This document shows, one piece after another, positions 1 through 10,451 of a DNA stretch of 64,000 bases. Position 1 is the first letter of the stretch. Every line of letters begins with the position of its first letter. The stretch covers positions 248,001 through 312,000 of the forward strand of contig WHSA01001455.1 in assembly GCA_012931725.1 (NCBI GenBank), written 5' to 3'. Made by a program: the position numbers and the translations under genes. This stretch comes from Litsea cubeba (Eukaryota; Streptophyta; Magnoliopsida; Laurales; Lauraceae). The notes beneath the pieces are model-generated. The model searched no databases, had not been told where the DNA came from, and saw only the letters and a list, made by a program, of their open reading frames with translations.

Positions 1-23
1 CTAAGACTGCAAATCCGGTCCGG
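1..23 (+). repeat. MITE tail of a preceding 10-kb unit
   Basis: These bases are the same stretch of hAT-type MITE found just before the junctions at 9965, 19923 and 29899 (ending in CCGGTCCGG). Their presence at the left edge means that another 10-kb unit, or at least its right end, lies outside the window. Seen directly by comparison with the other junctions. Confidence 0.8.
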
Positions 24-377
24 ACTAATGATGGGTAAAATATGTAATATTTAACACTGATTAGCTCACATTCAAAGGGTTTTTATAATATGGTCCCACC
101 ACTAAAAGAATTATAATATGGGCCCACCTTTTTGTGATTGTGACCCCATATGACCCAGCTTAAGAATGATAAAGTTAGGTGACCTTTTCTAAGATTGTAA
201 ACATATGGCCTACCTTTAGAAATTGAGTTATATCTACCATAATTCCAAGAAATCTAGCATGGCTTAGACCTTTGAGAACTTTTTATTTTTTTTGTAAGAA
301 GTGTTGTTTTTTAACATTGGGATTTCGAAGTCAACATGACTACTTTTTTGTGCGAACTTAGTAATCCATTTTTACAC

Positions 378-510
378 AGAGGGATGCTACACAGCCTAGG
401 AATTGTGCCCACGCTGTGGCACGGACCCAGGGGGACCGTTGGACGCATCCCACGGTCCCCCTGGGGCCCGTGCCACAGCCCGGGCACATTTCCCGAGCTG
501 TGGACTTTTC
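378..510. mobile_element. Foldback MITE-like element, copy 1
   Basis: 133-bp GC-rich insertion in AT-rich spacer, flanked by the 9-bp direct repeat TTTTTACAC at 369-377 and 511-519. Internally it is one large inverted repeat. The arms 404-439 and 452-488 pair over about 36 bp with one bulge and a few mismatches, around a 12-nt loop, and weaker pairing continues outward. A 9-bp target duplication fits a Mutator-like foldback MITE. A hairpin RNA precursor is an alternative. Family assignment is inference; the hairpin and direct repeats are seen. Confidence 0.6.
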
Positions 511-2004
511 TTTTTACACGGAACCGAATAAATCTAATTCAGTTCTTTCCCGTAAAGCATTGCACAAAATTATAGAAACGTCTTGTTCGAAAGGACATTA
601 TGACCTTTCCACTAAATCAGTAAATCTTCATGTCACACCAATGTGACCATAAGGTTTGCAAAAATAAGTAAATAAATATTCACATAACTCACTGAGGTGA
701 TGCCTAAGAGGAGTCTTTCAAGAACAGAAACGGAGATGTTGCGCTCCATGTCAGGGACTGAGAGGATGTTGCTGGGCTTTGGGTACTTCTTTTAGTGAAG
801 CTGGCTTAGATTTAGGAAGGTAACCTTATTGACATGTAAAGCATTGAGAATTTTGGGTCCTTCACGTTAAGGGTCATGATGGTTTTTTTATGGTCTGGGT
901 CTAGCTAGGCGAAAGATTGTGAACCATGCATGACCCATTTGGTTATTGGCCTAAGTGTACAACCACACGCAGCCATGGCAATAAAATTAAGACAAAGGTC
1001 CATCTTATTTGCAAAACTATATGTACTTTTTTACTCATACTATTGTTCTTCTGCCTCTGGTGATCTCTTTGGGGACTTTTCTCTGAAAGTCTTTGTTTTG
1101 TTCTTTGCTTTTTAATACAATTACCCTTTCAGCAAAATAAAAAAAGAAACACATACCTGAGTCATTTCAGATAATAATAATAAAAAAATCAGATGCACTT
1201 TCAGAGGTTAGAAAGCATAGAGACGCCTATATTTTTCTTTTTGGAAAGGAAGTTCCTACATTTGTGTTGCAAAATGATTTGCATTGTTTTCCTTTATTGT
1301 CGATAAAAAAATCTCAGCCATGAAAAGCTTTAAAACATGTATTCTATCCATGTTTTCAAAATTGTACTTCACATCACATCACATCAGAGCTTTTATAGGG
1401 CCTTGTAATTAATAAATATGGTATCATTTTTTTAATTAGAAAGTAAGAATTGCCTATTATATTTTTTTTTGAAAAATTGCAAATTCTTATGTTCTAAGTA
1501 CTTTCACACAAGGGTGAATTGCATTGGCACGTTTAACAAGTTTTGACATCTATATCTATAACCTTATTATAAAAGAGAAGAAGTTGTCCAGCGTTCACCT
1601 ACTTAACAAATTCTCTCCACACCCATGGCCCACTTGGATGACAAATCTATGCATGCCCACTTGGAAGGCTCACTTGCTGATGAATGTCTATTGTCTACAC
1701 TTGTTTGCCATGGACTCTTCCCTCGTATTCTCGACTCTTCCACCCAAACACGAAAAAGGAAAGTTCACTTCTTCCTCTCCATGCATTGCCCCATCACAGA
1801 AAGAAAGCTCCACTTCTTCCTCCCCATACATCCCCTAGATGCAAGAAAAGCATCACTTCTTGCTCTCAATACAAGGCCCTAAACACAGAAAAGGAAGGCA
1901 TCACTGATTGAGTATCATGATATGATTTTTTCAATCTCTCTCTAAAAAAATTCTCAGTTTGTTTTTGTTCCAAAGATGGGAGTCTTTTTTTTTTTTTCTC
2001 TTTT

Positions 2005-2290
2005 ATATGTTGTAAATTAGGGTTCTTGTTTGCATTCCATTGATTGGGTTGGTCTCCACATCTGTGTTGTTTAGAAATTCGAGTGTACAATAATTTTTTT
2101 ATTTCTTTCTTCAATATGTTGTAAATTAGGGTTCTTGATTGCATTCCATGGATTGGGTTAGTTTCCACAACTATGTTGTCTAGAAATTTGAGTTTACAAA
2201 ATATATGGTTCTGAAATGTTACGAAGATGGAGTCTTTTGATTTCCTTTCTTCAATTTGTTGTAAACTTGCAGTTGAGAATGCCCATTTGG
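2005..2290 (+). repeat. Short tandem duplication, about 109 bp, unit 1
   Basis: ATATGTTGTAAATTAGGGTT starts at 2005 and again at 2114 with closely matching sequence after it. A third, more diverged copy (TTTGTTGTAAACTTGC) starts near 2254. The context is T-rich and looks like an untranslated leader. No coding function is seen. Confidence 0.7.
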
Positions 2291-3451
2291 ATTTCATGTT
2301 ATCTTTCTTCTCATTTGATTTATGATTTTATCTTTCTTGATTCAATTTAGAAAGGCCTGAGAAATGTATAAGAAACTGAAAATTTTCTTCTTTTATAAAA
2401 TGTATATGAAATAGTTGAGCAACACCAACATCTTGCTTCTAAAATGAATCTGAAAGTGGATTGGAACTATACGTAGGGGAAGTTGACTCTTGCAGCATTT
2501 TTCATAGTGTGGGTATAAGTAGTCAAAAAAGAAAAAATGTACAGATGAGCACACCCACGATCAACATCTCGTGTAAAATACAAGAGAAATAAAACAGAAC
2601 AATGTGAAACATATGTTCATAGGCTTCTGCATATTGCGTCTTTGTGATTACTCTTATCAAAAGTTTTATTGGCCTGACAGGCCTTTCTTATCTGAAATTC
2701 ATAATGCTCTTTGCTAATTGAGTGTGCATTGTATCTAGACCTCTGATTGAAGAGGACTAAGTCCATAATTCATGGGTTGTTCGCTTCTTCATTTTCCTTT
2801 AAGTTCTAAAAGAGTAATTCTCAAGCATGACTTCTTATTCTCTTCTCTCTGTTTTTTTTTTCCTTCTTTTCTTTCTTTTTTTTGGTTTTGATGCATTTGC
2901 ACAAAGATTCACACACCACACGAAAATAGGAAGTTCTTTCTCTCCATTTATAACGTAGTATTGGTTTTGGGTTCCGCTATGATTGGAATGGGTCTTTTTA
3001 GGCTTTATCAATGTTCTATTCTTTTGTTTTTGGGCAAAGGACTTAGTTTTATTGACTTTTGTTCATTTTCCTTTAGATTCAATAAAATAGTAATTCTCAA
3101 GCATGAGTTCTTTTTCTCTTCTTTTTTTTTTCCTCGTTTTCACTTTTCTTTTTGGTATTGATCCATTTACAAAAAATAGGGAGTTCTTTTAAAATTAAAT
3201 CCGAACAAATCCATAAGATGCATGATCCAACACTCAAAATGTTATAGAAATAACATAATAATTTGTAGCAGCTTACAAGGAGTTTTCCCTTATATAGAAC
3301 TGAATCAAGAATTTAAAACAGCAGAATTGCTGGAATTGTAGTGTTCATGTTTAAAAACTCGACTCTTAAAAAGAATTACGGACTAGCATTCAGCCTTATT
3401 TAGACTTGGCTCTTTAGGTGATAATTCTTGTTTTGTTCCTCTTTTTTCTAG

Positions 3452-3690
3452 ATCAAGTTATATTGCAAATGATATTTCAACTTCAAGAATCACTTTATTG
3501 AAAGTAATGGATTGCCTTTATCTCTTTTTAAATATAAGCATATGTTGCCTTTCTTATTATTTATTGTTGTGTGGGTTTCTATATCCTTGAATGACATAAA
3601 GTTCTCATTTGAGCTTTAACTAGTTTTCTGGCATTTGTCGGCTGAAATTGCTCAACTATGTGTGAACAAGTGGTTTGTGCAAGAATTTGA
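3452..3690 (+). pseudogene. Exon-like pair of unknown gene, unit 1, broken
   Basis: Counterpart of the exon-like pair described at 13406-13649. In this unit the first segment (3452-3503) lacks one T, which breaks the frame. The second segment is preceded by TTTGTCG, so the AG splice acceptor of the other units is lost, and it lacks another T. Not expected to be spliced as in units 2-4. Confidence 0.35.
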
Positions 3691-4529
3691 GTCGTCCTAT
3701 GGTTGCTAACCTAGCTATTAATGTCGAGTTCCATAGGATGAGCAGGATGTGGAAGATTTCAGAATATCAATCTAGATAGCAACAAAAACATTATGAAGGT
3801 TATGATGATGAGTACGAATAAAATTTGGAATTAGTTGCTTTTGATGTCACTTTGGCCCTTTTTGTTTGCATTAAAATAGATAGGAATTGAATACATAAGG
3901 CTGATAAAAATAAAGGTCAAAGGTGAATTTTCAAATATGATCAAGTATTTCAAGATTCATTTTTTTAAAAATTTTTCCATATACAGAAAGCTTACTTGTT
4001 ATCCATTTCCTTTTGTTTTATCTATATCTTGTTTAACAAATCTTTTATTGTGAGTTTTTTTAACTATGTATTTCTGCTCATAATATTTTATTATGGCATG
4101 GGCAGCTCTCCATTTGTATAGAAAGAAATAATGGGACAAAAAATTGCATGTGATGGAAGTCAATGTAAATAGTTCTACATGTTGGTTGGTTGATGGCATT
4201 CAAGATCCAATATTCTGTATTTTATTTTTTTTATAACGGTAAAATAATATTCTGCATTTGGTCTCAACCAAAGAATTTTTTGTTGAAAACATTTTGCATC
4301 AATGTGTTTTTCTCTTGGTGTATGGAATTGTATGGTGTTAGGGAAACGAGGAACGTAGACGCGTTGGATTGGTTGGGTCTGATTCAATCAGATTTAATTC
4401 ATTGTGAGAATATTTTAGATTTATATTGCTTGTGGTTACATTAGTTGGGTAAGGGAGGTCTTATGCTACTGCAAAGAGCTGGCTCACATGTGGCTAATGT
4501 CCTCTGTTATTTTATCTTGTTTTATGCCC

Positions 4530-5700
4530 ATGGTTTTCTTTTCTTTTGCTTTGACAGATGGAATGGTGGGTTTAGTATTATTTTGTTTGTATCCAATGTG
4601 TTCTTGGCATCATAGAAAATTCTAACATCTTGAACTTGAGGTTGTATTTCAATCTGTTCCTCCACCTGGACCAAAGTGATGATTGAGTTTGTCTACTTTA
4701 TCTGTACTAAAATGTTTCTAGATTTGAGTAACGTGTTTTTAGCAAAATTGACGTATATGTAGGTTGATTTCTAATTTATTTCTATATACGTCGAAGAGTA
4801 ATACTGATGACTTATTTTCTGCATTTTGGTTTTTATTTCTATTTGGGATAATGAGCGGTGGTTATGGGTTCATGGAGATGGGTTTCTTGAAATGGAGATG
4901 GGTTTGATGCACCAGCCCATTTGAATTGTATATGCATTACATATGTAGTTGGGCATTTATGTATATATTCAATTGGCATGTCCTGTTTTCATATTAGGTG
5001 CCCAAACATCTCAGTTGTTTCATGGTATATACAATTAATAGAATATATTTTAAATATTGAATGTGTTGCTTATGCATGCTATCATTTGCGGTTGAGTTTG
5101 TTCAATGTTATTTGAGAACCTTTTTTAGCATGAAACATGTCCCTTGCAATGAAATGTAGAATGATGGAATGATTCTATTTGAGGTGGTTTTTCCACATCA
5201 CCTGTAATTTTCTTCATATATTTGTCTGCACATTGCACTTGCCTTGCACGTGTGCAGGGATACACTAGTACATACAAACATGGAGACCACATATAAAAAC
5301 ATCCCATTACCAACCTGTATCATATTCCAAACATACAACCACGATGCACATTGGATTTAATTTGAATCATTCCAATTCGAACACATTCACAAAATACACA
5401 AAATTCTGTAGTATATCTGTATATTTTACAACCAACGGTTCATCAAAACTGATGAAACATCCACCAAAGTTCAGGTAAAACATTTTTTCTGCTTTGTGCA
5501 ACATATTTCTGGTTCAACTATTAATCCACACCATTCAACTAAACCATCCATTTGAAAAACCATTCAAGAACGCAGTTAGGCCTCTTTTGGATGAATCATG
5601 AAATGAATTTGGACATATCCAACGAACCATTACCTACTAATAGCATCTCTATGGGTTGTCATGGAAAACTCACTTCCAAGTTCCAAATATTGCTCTTGAA
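4530..5700 (+). other. Spacer upstream of protease, unit 1, no gene seen
   Basis: AT-rich DNA with a splice-acceptor-like CTTTGACAG near 4550 and no coding signal. The sequence could be 3' untranslated remnant of the exon-like segments followed by the protease promoter region. Equivalent stretches are at about 14490-15660, 24450-25630 and 34420-35620. The rest of the spacer (about 520-2000 and 2300-3440 in unit 1, and equivalents) holds homopolymer tracts and no recognisable gene. Confidence 0.5.
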
Positions 5701-5803
5701 AGGGAAGCCTTCCACCTACCTTCTAACAAAAAAAACATAGCGCTTCCGAGTTCATGCAATAACAAATTCTTACCAACAACAAAAAAAAATTCCAATGCCT
5801 GCC

Positions 5804-5811
5804 TATATAAA
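5804..5811 (+). promoter_or_regulatory. TATA box, protease copy 1
   Basis: TATATAAA, 86 bp before the ATG at 5898, with CCAAT at 5792-5796. Spacing suits a plant RNA polymerase II promoter with a short leader and supports the chosen start. Confidence 0.65.
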
Positions 5812-6350
5812 GTGTTTCCCAAAATCATTTACTTGAAAAAAAACCTTCTCAAATCATTTACAGAAAAAAAAAAAAAAAACCCCAATCTTACCACATAATG
5901 GATCTGACCTATCTAATTCTCTCTTCCTTTTATTAGTTGGCCCCTTTGAAAGCTTGGGGAAAGAGGATTGGGATGGAAGTGATCTTCTACATGTATGTGC
6001 TGATGAAAGAGTTACTAAAACAACTAAAAAAAGAGGCACTCTTAGTGTCTGAGCTCTCTGTAGACCTGGATGAGAAGATCGTTATTTGCCTTTAAGCGTC
6101 CGATTGGAGGGAGAAGGGTGCCGTAAGTTCCGTAAAGCGCCAACGGCAATGTGGTAAGAAACACAATTTGGATTATTTTTCTAAAATTAATTGCTCTCTG
6201 TTTGGCAAATCTTATTTATATAAAATAGAACTGTAAGGAATAGATCTGCATAATATAGATGTTTGAATAAATAGACTGTTTGGTAGATCGAAAGATAATT
6301 TAAAATAGGCTTTTTTAAAACCAACGATATAGATTTTTTCACAAAATCCT

Positions 6351-6935
6351 GTAGATGCACAAGGAATTAATGGTACAAAATTGAACTCTTAGCTGTTTAT
6401 GGTGGTTTAAAGAGGAATCAGTGGCTTGGATTTTAATCTTGGAGTTGGAGCCCACAAAAAATCTAAAAATACATGTATCTAATTTTGGACTTTTCTCAAA
6501 TATCTTGAGAACTATGACAGATCAACGGCTTCAAATTAAACTTAGTGGACATACTTGAGGATATAAAAGCCCCAATGGTTCAGATCTACGTTATCTAGCC
6601 CACAATTAAATAAAAAAAAAGAAAAAAAAAAGGCTGGAATTCAATCACGGGAAAACACATACCACTACATGCCAGAATCCAACCATATACATATACATCA
6701 ACGGCTCATAGTTTTTCAGAGATTTTCTCGAGATCTACAAGGAATTAATGTCTGAAATTTTAACAGATATCCGTGACTGTCATTCTAAAGAGAACCAACG
6801 ACTTGGATCTTGATATGGGGTCCCACAGAAGTCTAGAAATACGTATTTAAGCGTTCATGGTTTCTCACACATATCTCGAGATCCTTCACAAATCAACGGC
6901 TTAAATTTTGTGTGGTGGCGTGTATGAGCTTTGTA
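6351..6935 (+). repeat. Diverged direct duplication in intron, copy 1
   Basis: Two segments, about 6351-6565 and 6731-6935, share an ordered series of short matches: ACAAGGAATTAATG, AAAGAG, GACTTGGAT or GGCTTGGAT, CCCACA, TCTAGAAATACGT or TCTAAAAATACAT, TCAACGGCTT. They look like two old copies of one element, possibly a transposon relic. Confidence 0.55.
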
Positions 6936-7673
6936 AAGACTTTTATCGGTCAGATCTCAATTTAGGGGGTCATGATCTAAAAAGAAAGACAAAAAAAAAA
7001 AAAGTACACAGGGGTCCATCTATTAAAGCTATTGTAGCACTGCCTCTTCTACCCGCGTCAGACATAATTGTCTGTTCTGATGGACTCCTTCATGCCACAG
7101 ACATTAATGTCTACACCACTGATTCATATGGACATATAGGATGCAGTAAACAAACAATATATTTTCTAAAAATGTCTATCTGAATCCACTTTTAGACAAA
7201 TATACGTCCTAACGGTAATAATTGTCTCTATTTCACTTAATACGGATTTTAACAGCTAAAAGTCCATTTGGGGAGCTATTTTGGTAATAAGAGGTAAGAG
7301 TGGGTGTTGTGGGCCATCCTATCTTATATTTATCTTAGCTGAAAGGCTGAGAAAGGTATATCATATCCTCTTTTATATATTTTTTTGTTATTAATCTTTT
7401 AAACTCTATGATAATTATAGCTAACATATATGCCATCAGAATTGTGATTTTATGAATTCCATTATCATTTTGAATTGCAATGATGACATTTTTTTTTTCT
7501 TACCCATCTTGTCACTTTCTAATATTGAATGGGCAAATGATACCCCTAACTTGCTATATAGGAGAGCTCACCGCAGATTTCATTCTGATTTCATCATCCA
7601 ATCATGATGAAATATATGTTTGTGAAACGTTGTGGGTGATTGTTCCTATTATTATTAAAATCGTTGTTGTTGA

Positions 7674-7705
7674 TATTATTATATTATTATTATTATTATT
7701 ATTAT
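7674..7705 (+). repeat. ATT microsatellite in intron, copy 1
   Basis: About 32 bp of ATT repeats with one interruption (TTATATT). The shortest of the three copies. Confidence 0.9.
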
Positions 7706-8076
7706 GTTGCAAATTTGGATTGCCCTGAAAATCTGCCACATTGGAAGATCCTAGCCATCCAATTTTCAGGTACAAATAGTCAAATAGCAAGCAAGAAAAA
7801 ATGAAAAAAATGCTCCGTTTGTTCTTCCATTCAACAGTCCTAATCATGCAATCATGATGAAATTCAGTTCTGTGCAATTAATCTGATGTGGGTGGATTGT
7901 TCCTACTCTCTCTCAAAATTGTAAATTGTAGGATGACACATATACAATATCTTACTGCATCCATGTTGAGACCATTCATCAGTGACCTATACGGTTGATC
8001 TCATGGGCCACACAGTCAATGCTAGTTTTCCTTGAAGTCTGAATATTGCATGCAAGTCCAAAAATGAGGTGATACG

Positions 8077-8220
8077 TTTTTTTTTCTTTTAATAACAGAG
8101 GGTGTCCCAGCTCTTTGCGCCGGACTAATCCCTACAGGACCAAGGGAGCCGGGAAAATCTCCGGTGGCCTAGTTTAATTTCGAACCCTCAACCATCTGGA
8201 CCAAACCTAGTCCTAATAAT
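8077..8220 (-). mobile_element. SINE-like fragment in intron, copy 1
   Basis: On the minus strand the segment reads TGGTCCAGATGG (A-box-like), then GGGTTCGAAAT (B-box-like), then GGGATTAGTCC, GACACCC and a tail of GTTATTAAAAG plus an A run. This order resembles tRNA-derived plant SINEs. The A and B boxes are too close for a functional polymerase III promoter, so it is a relic. No target duplication was recognised. Confidence 0.5.
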
Positions 8221-9070
8221 GATAGTTAGGAGTGTGAATTGACAAAAAAAAAAAAAAAAGAAAAAAAAGGAAAAAGAAAAGAAAAGAAAAGGGTTTCAGA
8301 CCTTTTATATATACATCTATGCTAAGGAGAGTGAATTTGACAAGGAGATAATTTTTGTTCACTGGCAACCTACTGCTTAACGGGCCCTTATATATATACT
8401 CTTTCTGTTTTGAAACAGGATCTTGTTGGGCATTCTCAGCCATAGGCGCAGTTGAAGGAATACATCAAATCCAAAGCCATAAATTGCTGAATCTCTCGGC
8501 CCAACAATTAGTTGACTGTGACAAAGGGAATCGAGGCTGTAAATCTGGCACTGTGGGGCCCGCATTCGAGTATATTACCAAACATGGCATTGCAACTCAA
8601 GATGACTATCCATATACTGGTGAAGATGGCCATTGTAACAGCCATGTCTCCACCCATCGGTTGATAGGGGGTTCCAGTTATGTGCCAGCCACGGAGAGGC
8701 ATTTAATGGCCGCAGTAGTAAGGCAGCCTATTTCTGCTTACGTTGCAATAGATGAAATTGCCTTTTGGGAATATAAAGGCAGCATCTTCAAAGGCCCCTG
8801 TGGCACAAAATTGAACCATGCCATCCTTGTTGTGGGATACGGGACTACTCATAAAGGAACAAAATACTGGATAGTCAAAAATTCATGGGGACGTAAGTGG
8901 GGTGAAGGTGGCTTCATGCTGATGGAGAGGGACATAGGTGAGAAGGGCCTCTGCGGGATTGCGTCTCTTGCTTCCTATCCAATCCCAGTGTAACATTAAC
9001 AAAAAAAAAAAAAATAGTTCCCTCTTATAGTTTATGTTTTATTCCTCTTAAGAAAAGAAAAAATATTATC

Positions 9071-9076
9071 AATAAA
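9071..9076 (+). terminator. Polyadenylation signal, protease copy 1
   Basis: AATAAA 78 bp after the stop codon, in an A/T-rich 3' end. A second AATAAA follows at 9156-9161. Confidence 0.5.
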
Positions 9077-9163
9077 CTTTGCTACTTACCAAAATAAAAA
9101 ATAAAAAATAGTTCCCTATTTGTTGTCATTACTAGTTTATGTCTTATTTCGTGTTAATAAAGA

Positions 9164-9640
9164 AGAAATGACTAGCTCGGGGAAGGGTCATGCATACCAC
9201 TTTCCCAGCCATTCAACCCGTTAAAATGTGACAATTAAAGTGCACCAACATGTGAAGCTGGTCACCATCTTGGAAGGCATATGAGTCAGAATTATAAACC
9301 AACAGGCTGAGAAAATCTTGGCTTAGGGCCTGTAAATTGATTGAGTGGAATATGAATATCTAACCATTTACAGATCTAAGATTTGCAAGGAAGAGGGCAA
9401 AAGAGAACAAATGAGAAACTGGTTCCTTAGGAAAAAGCTACCTAAGTTTACTGCATTTTATATTGGCATGAGTTCCTGTAACGCTCATGATTTCATTTTA
9501 GACACACGAGGCCTCCTTTTCATGACCACCTGCACATACATATCACACTCCACGCTGATTTAAATCACAATCTTCAGATGTCAGTCGGTACTTCCCGAGC
9601 TCAAGTAAGTGGATGAAAATCTAATTCATTGCCCCTCCAT
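9164..9640 (+). repeat. Protease 3' flank module shared with 2.1-kb array, unit 1
   Basis: From AGAAATGACTAGCTCGGGG to the MITE insertion site CCCTCCAT, about 477 bp. It aligns along its full length with the first part of every 2.1-kb unit (for example 46431-46904). No coding function is seen in it. Confidence 0.9.
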
Positions 9641-9965
9641 TAGGGCTGATCAACCGGATCCCTAAAATGAAGGACCGGACCGGTCCAAACCGCTTCGGTT
9701 TCGACCACTTAAAGTGGTCCGGACCGGTTTCCATTTTTTTTTTTTTCATTTTCACCTCACATCTAAAAAGTGGGCAAATGTCAAATGAATGAATGATGGA
9801 TTTTACAAATGGATGCTGGGCTCATGCCTCATGAGCTCATCAATATGAAAATTCTTATTATTATTATTTTAATAAATCCGGTCTGGTCTGGTCCAGACCG
9901 GACCCCAAAAGGCCTGGTTCGGACCGGACCGGATTTGGACCACTAAGACTGCAAATCCGGTCCGG
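9641..9965. mobile_element. hAT-type MITE, right end lost at unit junction 1
   Basis: Begins with TAGGGCTG after CCCTCCAT (9633-9640) and matches the complete element at 36769-37122 until CCGGTCCGG, where the 10-kb unit restarts. The right terminal inverted repeat is missing. Confidence 0.8.
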
Positions 9966-10317
9966 ACTAATGATGGGTAAAATATGTAATATTTAACACT
10001 GATTAGCTCACATTCAAAGGGTTTTTATAATATGGTCCCACCACTATAAGAATTATAATATGGGCCCACCTTTTGTGATTGTGACCCCATATGACCCAGC
10101 TTTAAGAATGATAAAGTTAGGTGACCTTTCTAAGATTGTAAACATGTGGCCTACCTTTAGAAATTGAGTTATATCTACCATAATTCCAAGAAATCTAGCA
10201 TGGCTTAGACCTTTGAGAACTTTTATTTTTTTTGTAAGAAGTGTTGTTTTTTAACATTGGGATTTCGAAGTCAACATGACTACTTTTTTGTGCGAACTTA
10301 GTAATCCATTTTTACAC

Positions 10318-10451
10318 AGAGGGATGCTACACAGCCTAGGAATTGTGCCCACGCTGTGGCACGGACCCAGGGGGACCGTTGGACGCATCCCACGGTCCCC
10401 CCTGGGGCCCGTGCCACAGCCCGGGCACATTTCCCGAGCTGTGGACTTTTC
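10318..10451. mobile_element. Foldback MITE-like element, copy 2
   Basis: Orthologous position to the element at 378-510, with TTTTTACAC repeats at 10309-10317 and 10452-10460. Arms 10344-10379 and 10392-10429. The C run in the right arm is one base longer than in copy 1. Confidence 0.6.

Larger units (their letters stand above)
5898..8993 (+). pseudogene. Papain-like cysteine protease copy 1, exon 1 frameshifted
   Basis: Exon 1 is 5898-6153, intron 6154-8418 (GTAAG...ACAG), exon 2 8419-8993. Exon 2 is intact and gives the same protein as copy 3, including the active-site Cys, His and Asn regions. Compared with copy 3, exon 1 has a 2-bp insertion (CTCTCTTCC), a 1-bp insertion (GAGTTACT), a 1-bp deletion (GAGAAGATC) and a 1-bp insertion (CGTCCGATT). 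The first causes a stop at codon 13, within the signal peptide. The net change is +3 bp, with no nearby substitutions. This could be a recent pseudogene or an uncorrected assembly error. If the indels are errors, this would be a second intact gene. Confidence 0.8.
24..9965 (+). repeat. 10-kb tandem unit 1 (protease-bearing)
   Basis: First complete unit, 9,942 bp from junction to junction. It aligns colinearly over its whole length with units 2 and 3. Differences are mainly one-base indels in homopolymers plus scattered substitutions. Order of contents: foldback element (378-510), duplicated 109-bp segment (about 2005-2290), exon-like pair (3452-3690), TATA box (5804), protease gene copy 1 (5898-8993) with SINE fragment and microsatellite in its intron, 3' flank module (9164-9640), truncated MITE (9641-9965). 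Confidence 0.95.

Noticed and set aside
92..127. GGTCCCAC and GGGCCCAC, resembling TCP transcription factor sites
   Set aside because: They lie more than 5 kb from the protease start and within a duplicated TATAATATGG context that looks like transposon remnant. No regulatory role can be supported.
336..646. Open frames starting at 336 and 416 (and equivalents)
   Set aside because: They run across the foldback hairpin and change frame between units; explained by the GC-rich insertion.
1524..1911. Overlapping open frames of 75-104 codons near 1500-1900 and equivalents in other units
   Set aside because: Several frames are open at once, lengths change with one-base indels between units, and the sequence looks like a leader region rather than coding DNA.
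7602..7877. Asparagine-rich minus-strand open frame
   Set aside because: It is the ATT microsatellite read on the other strand.
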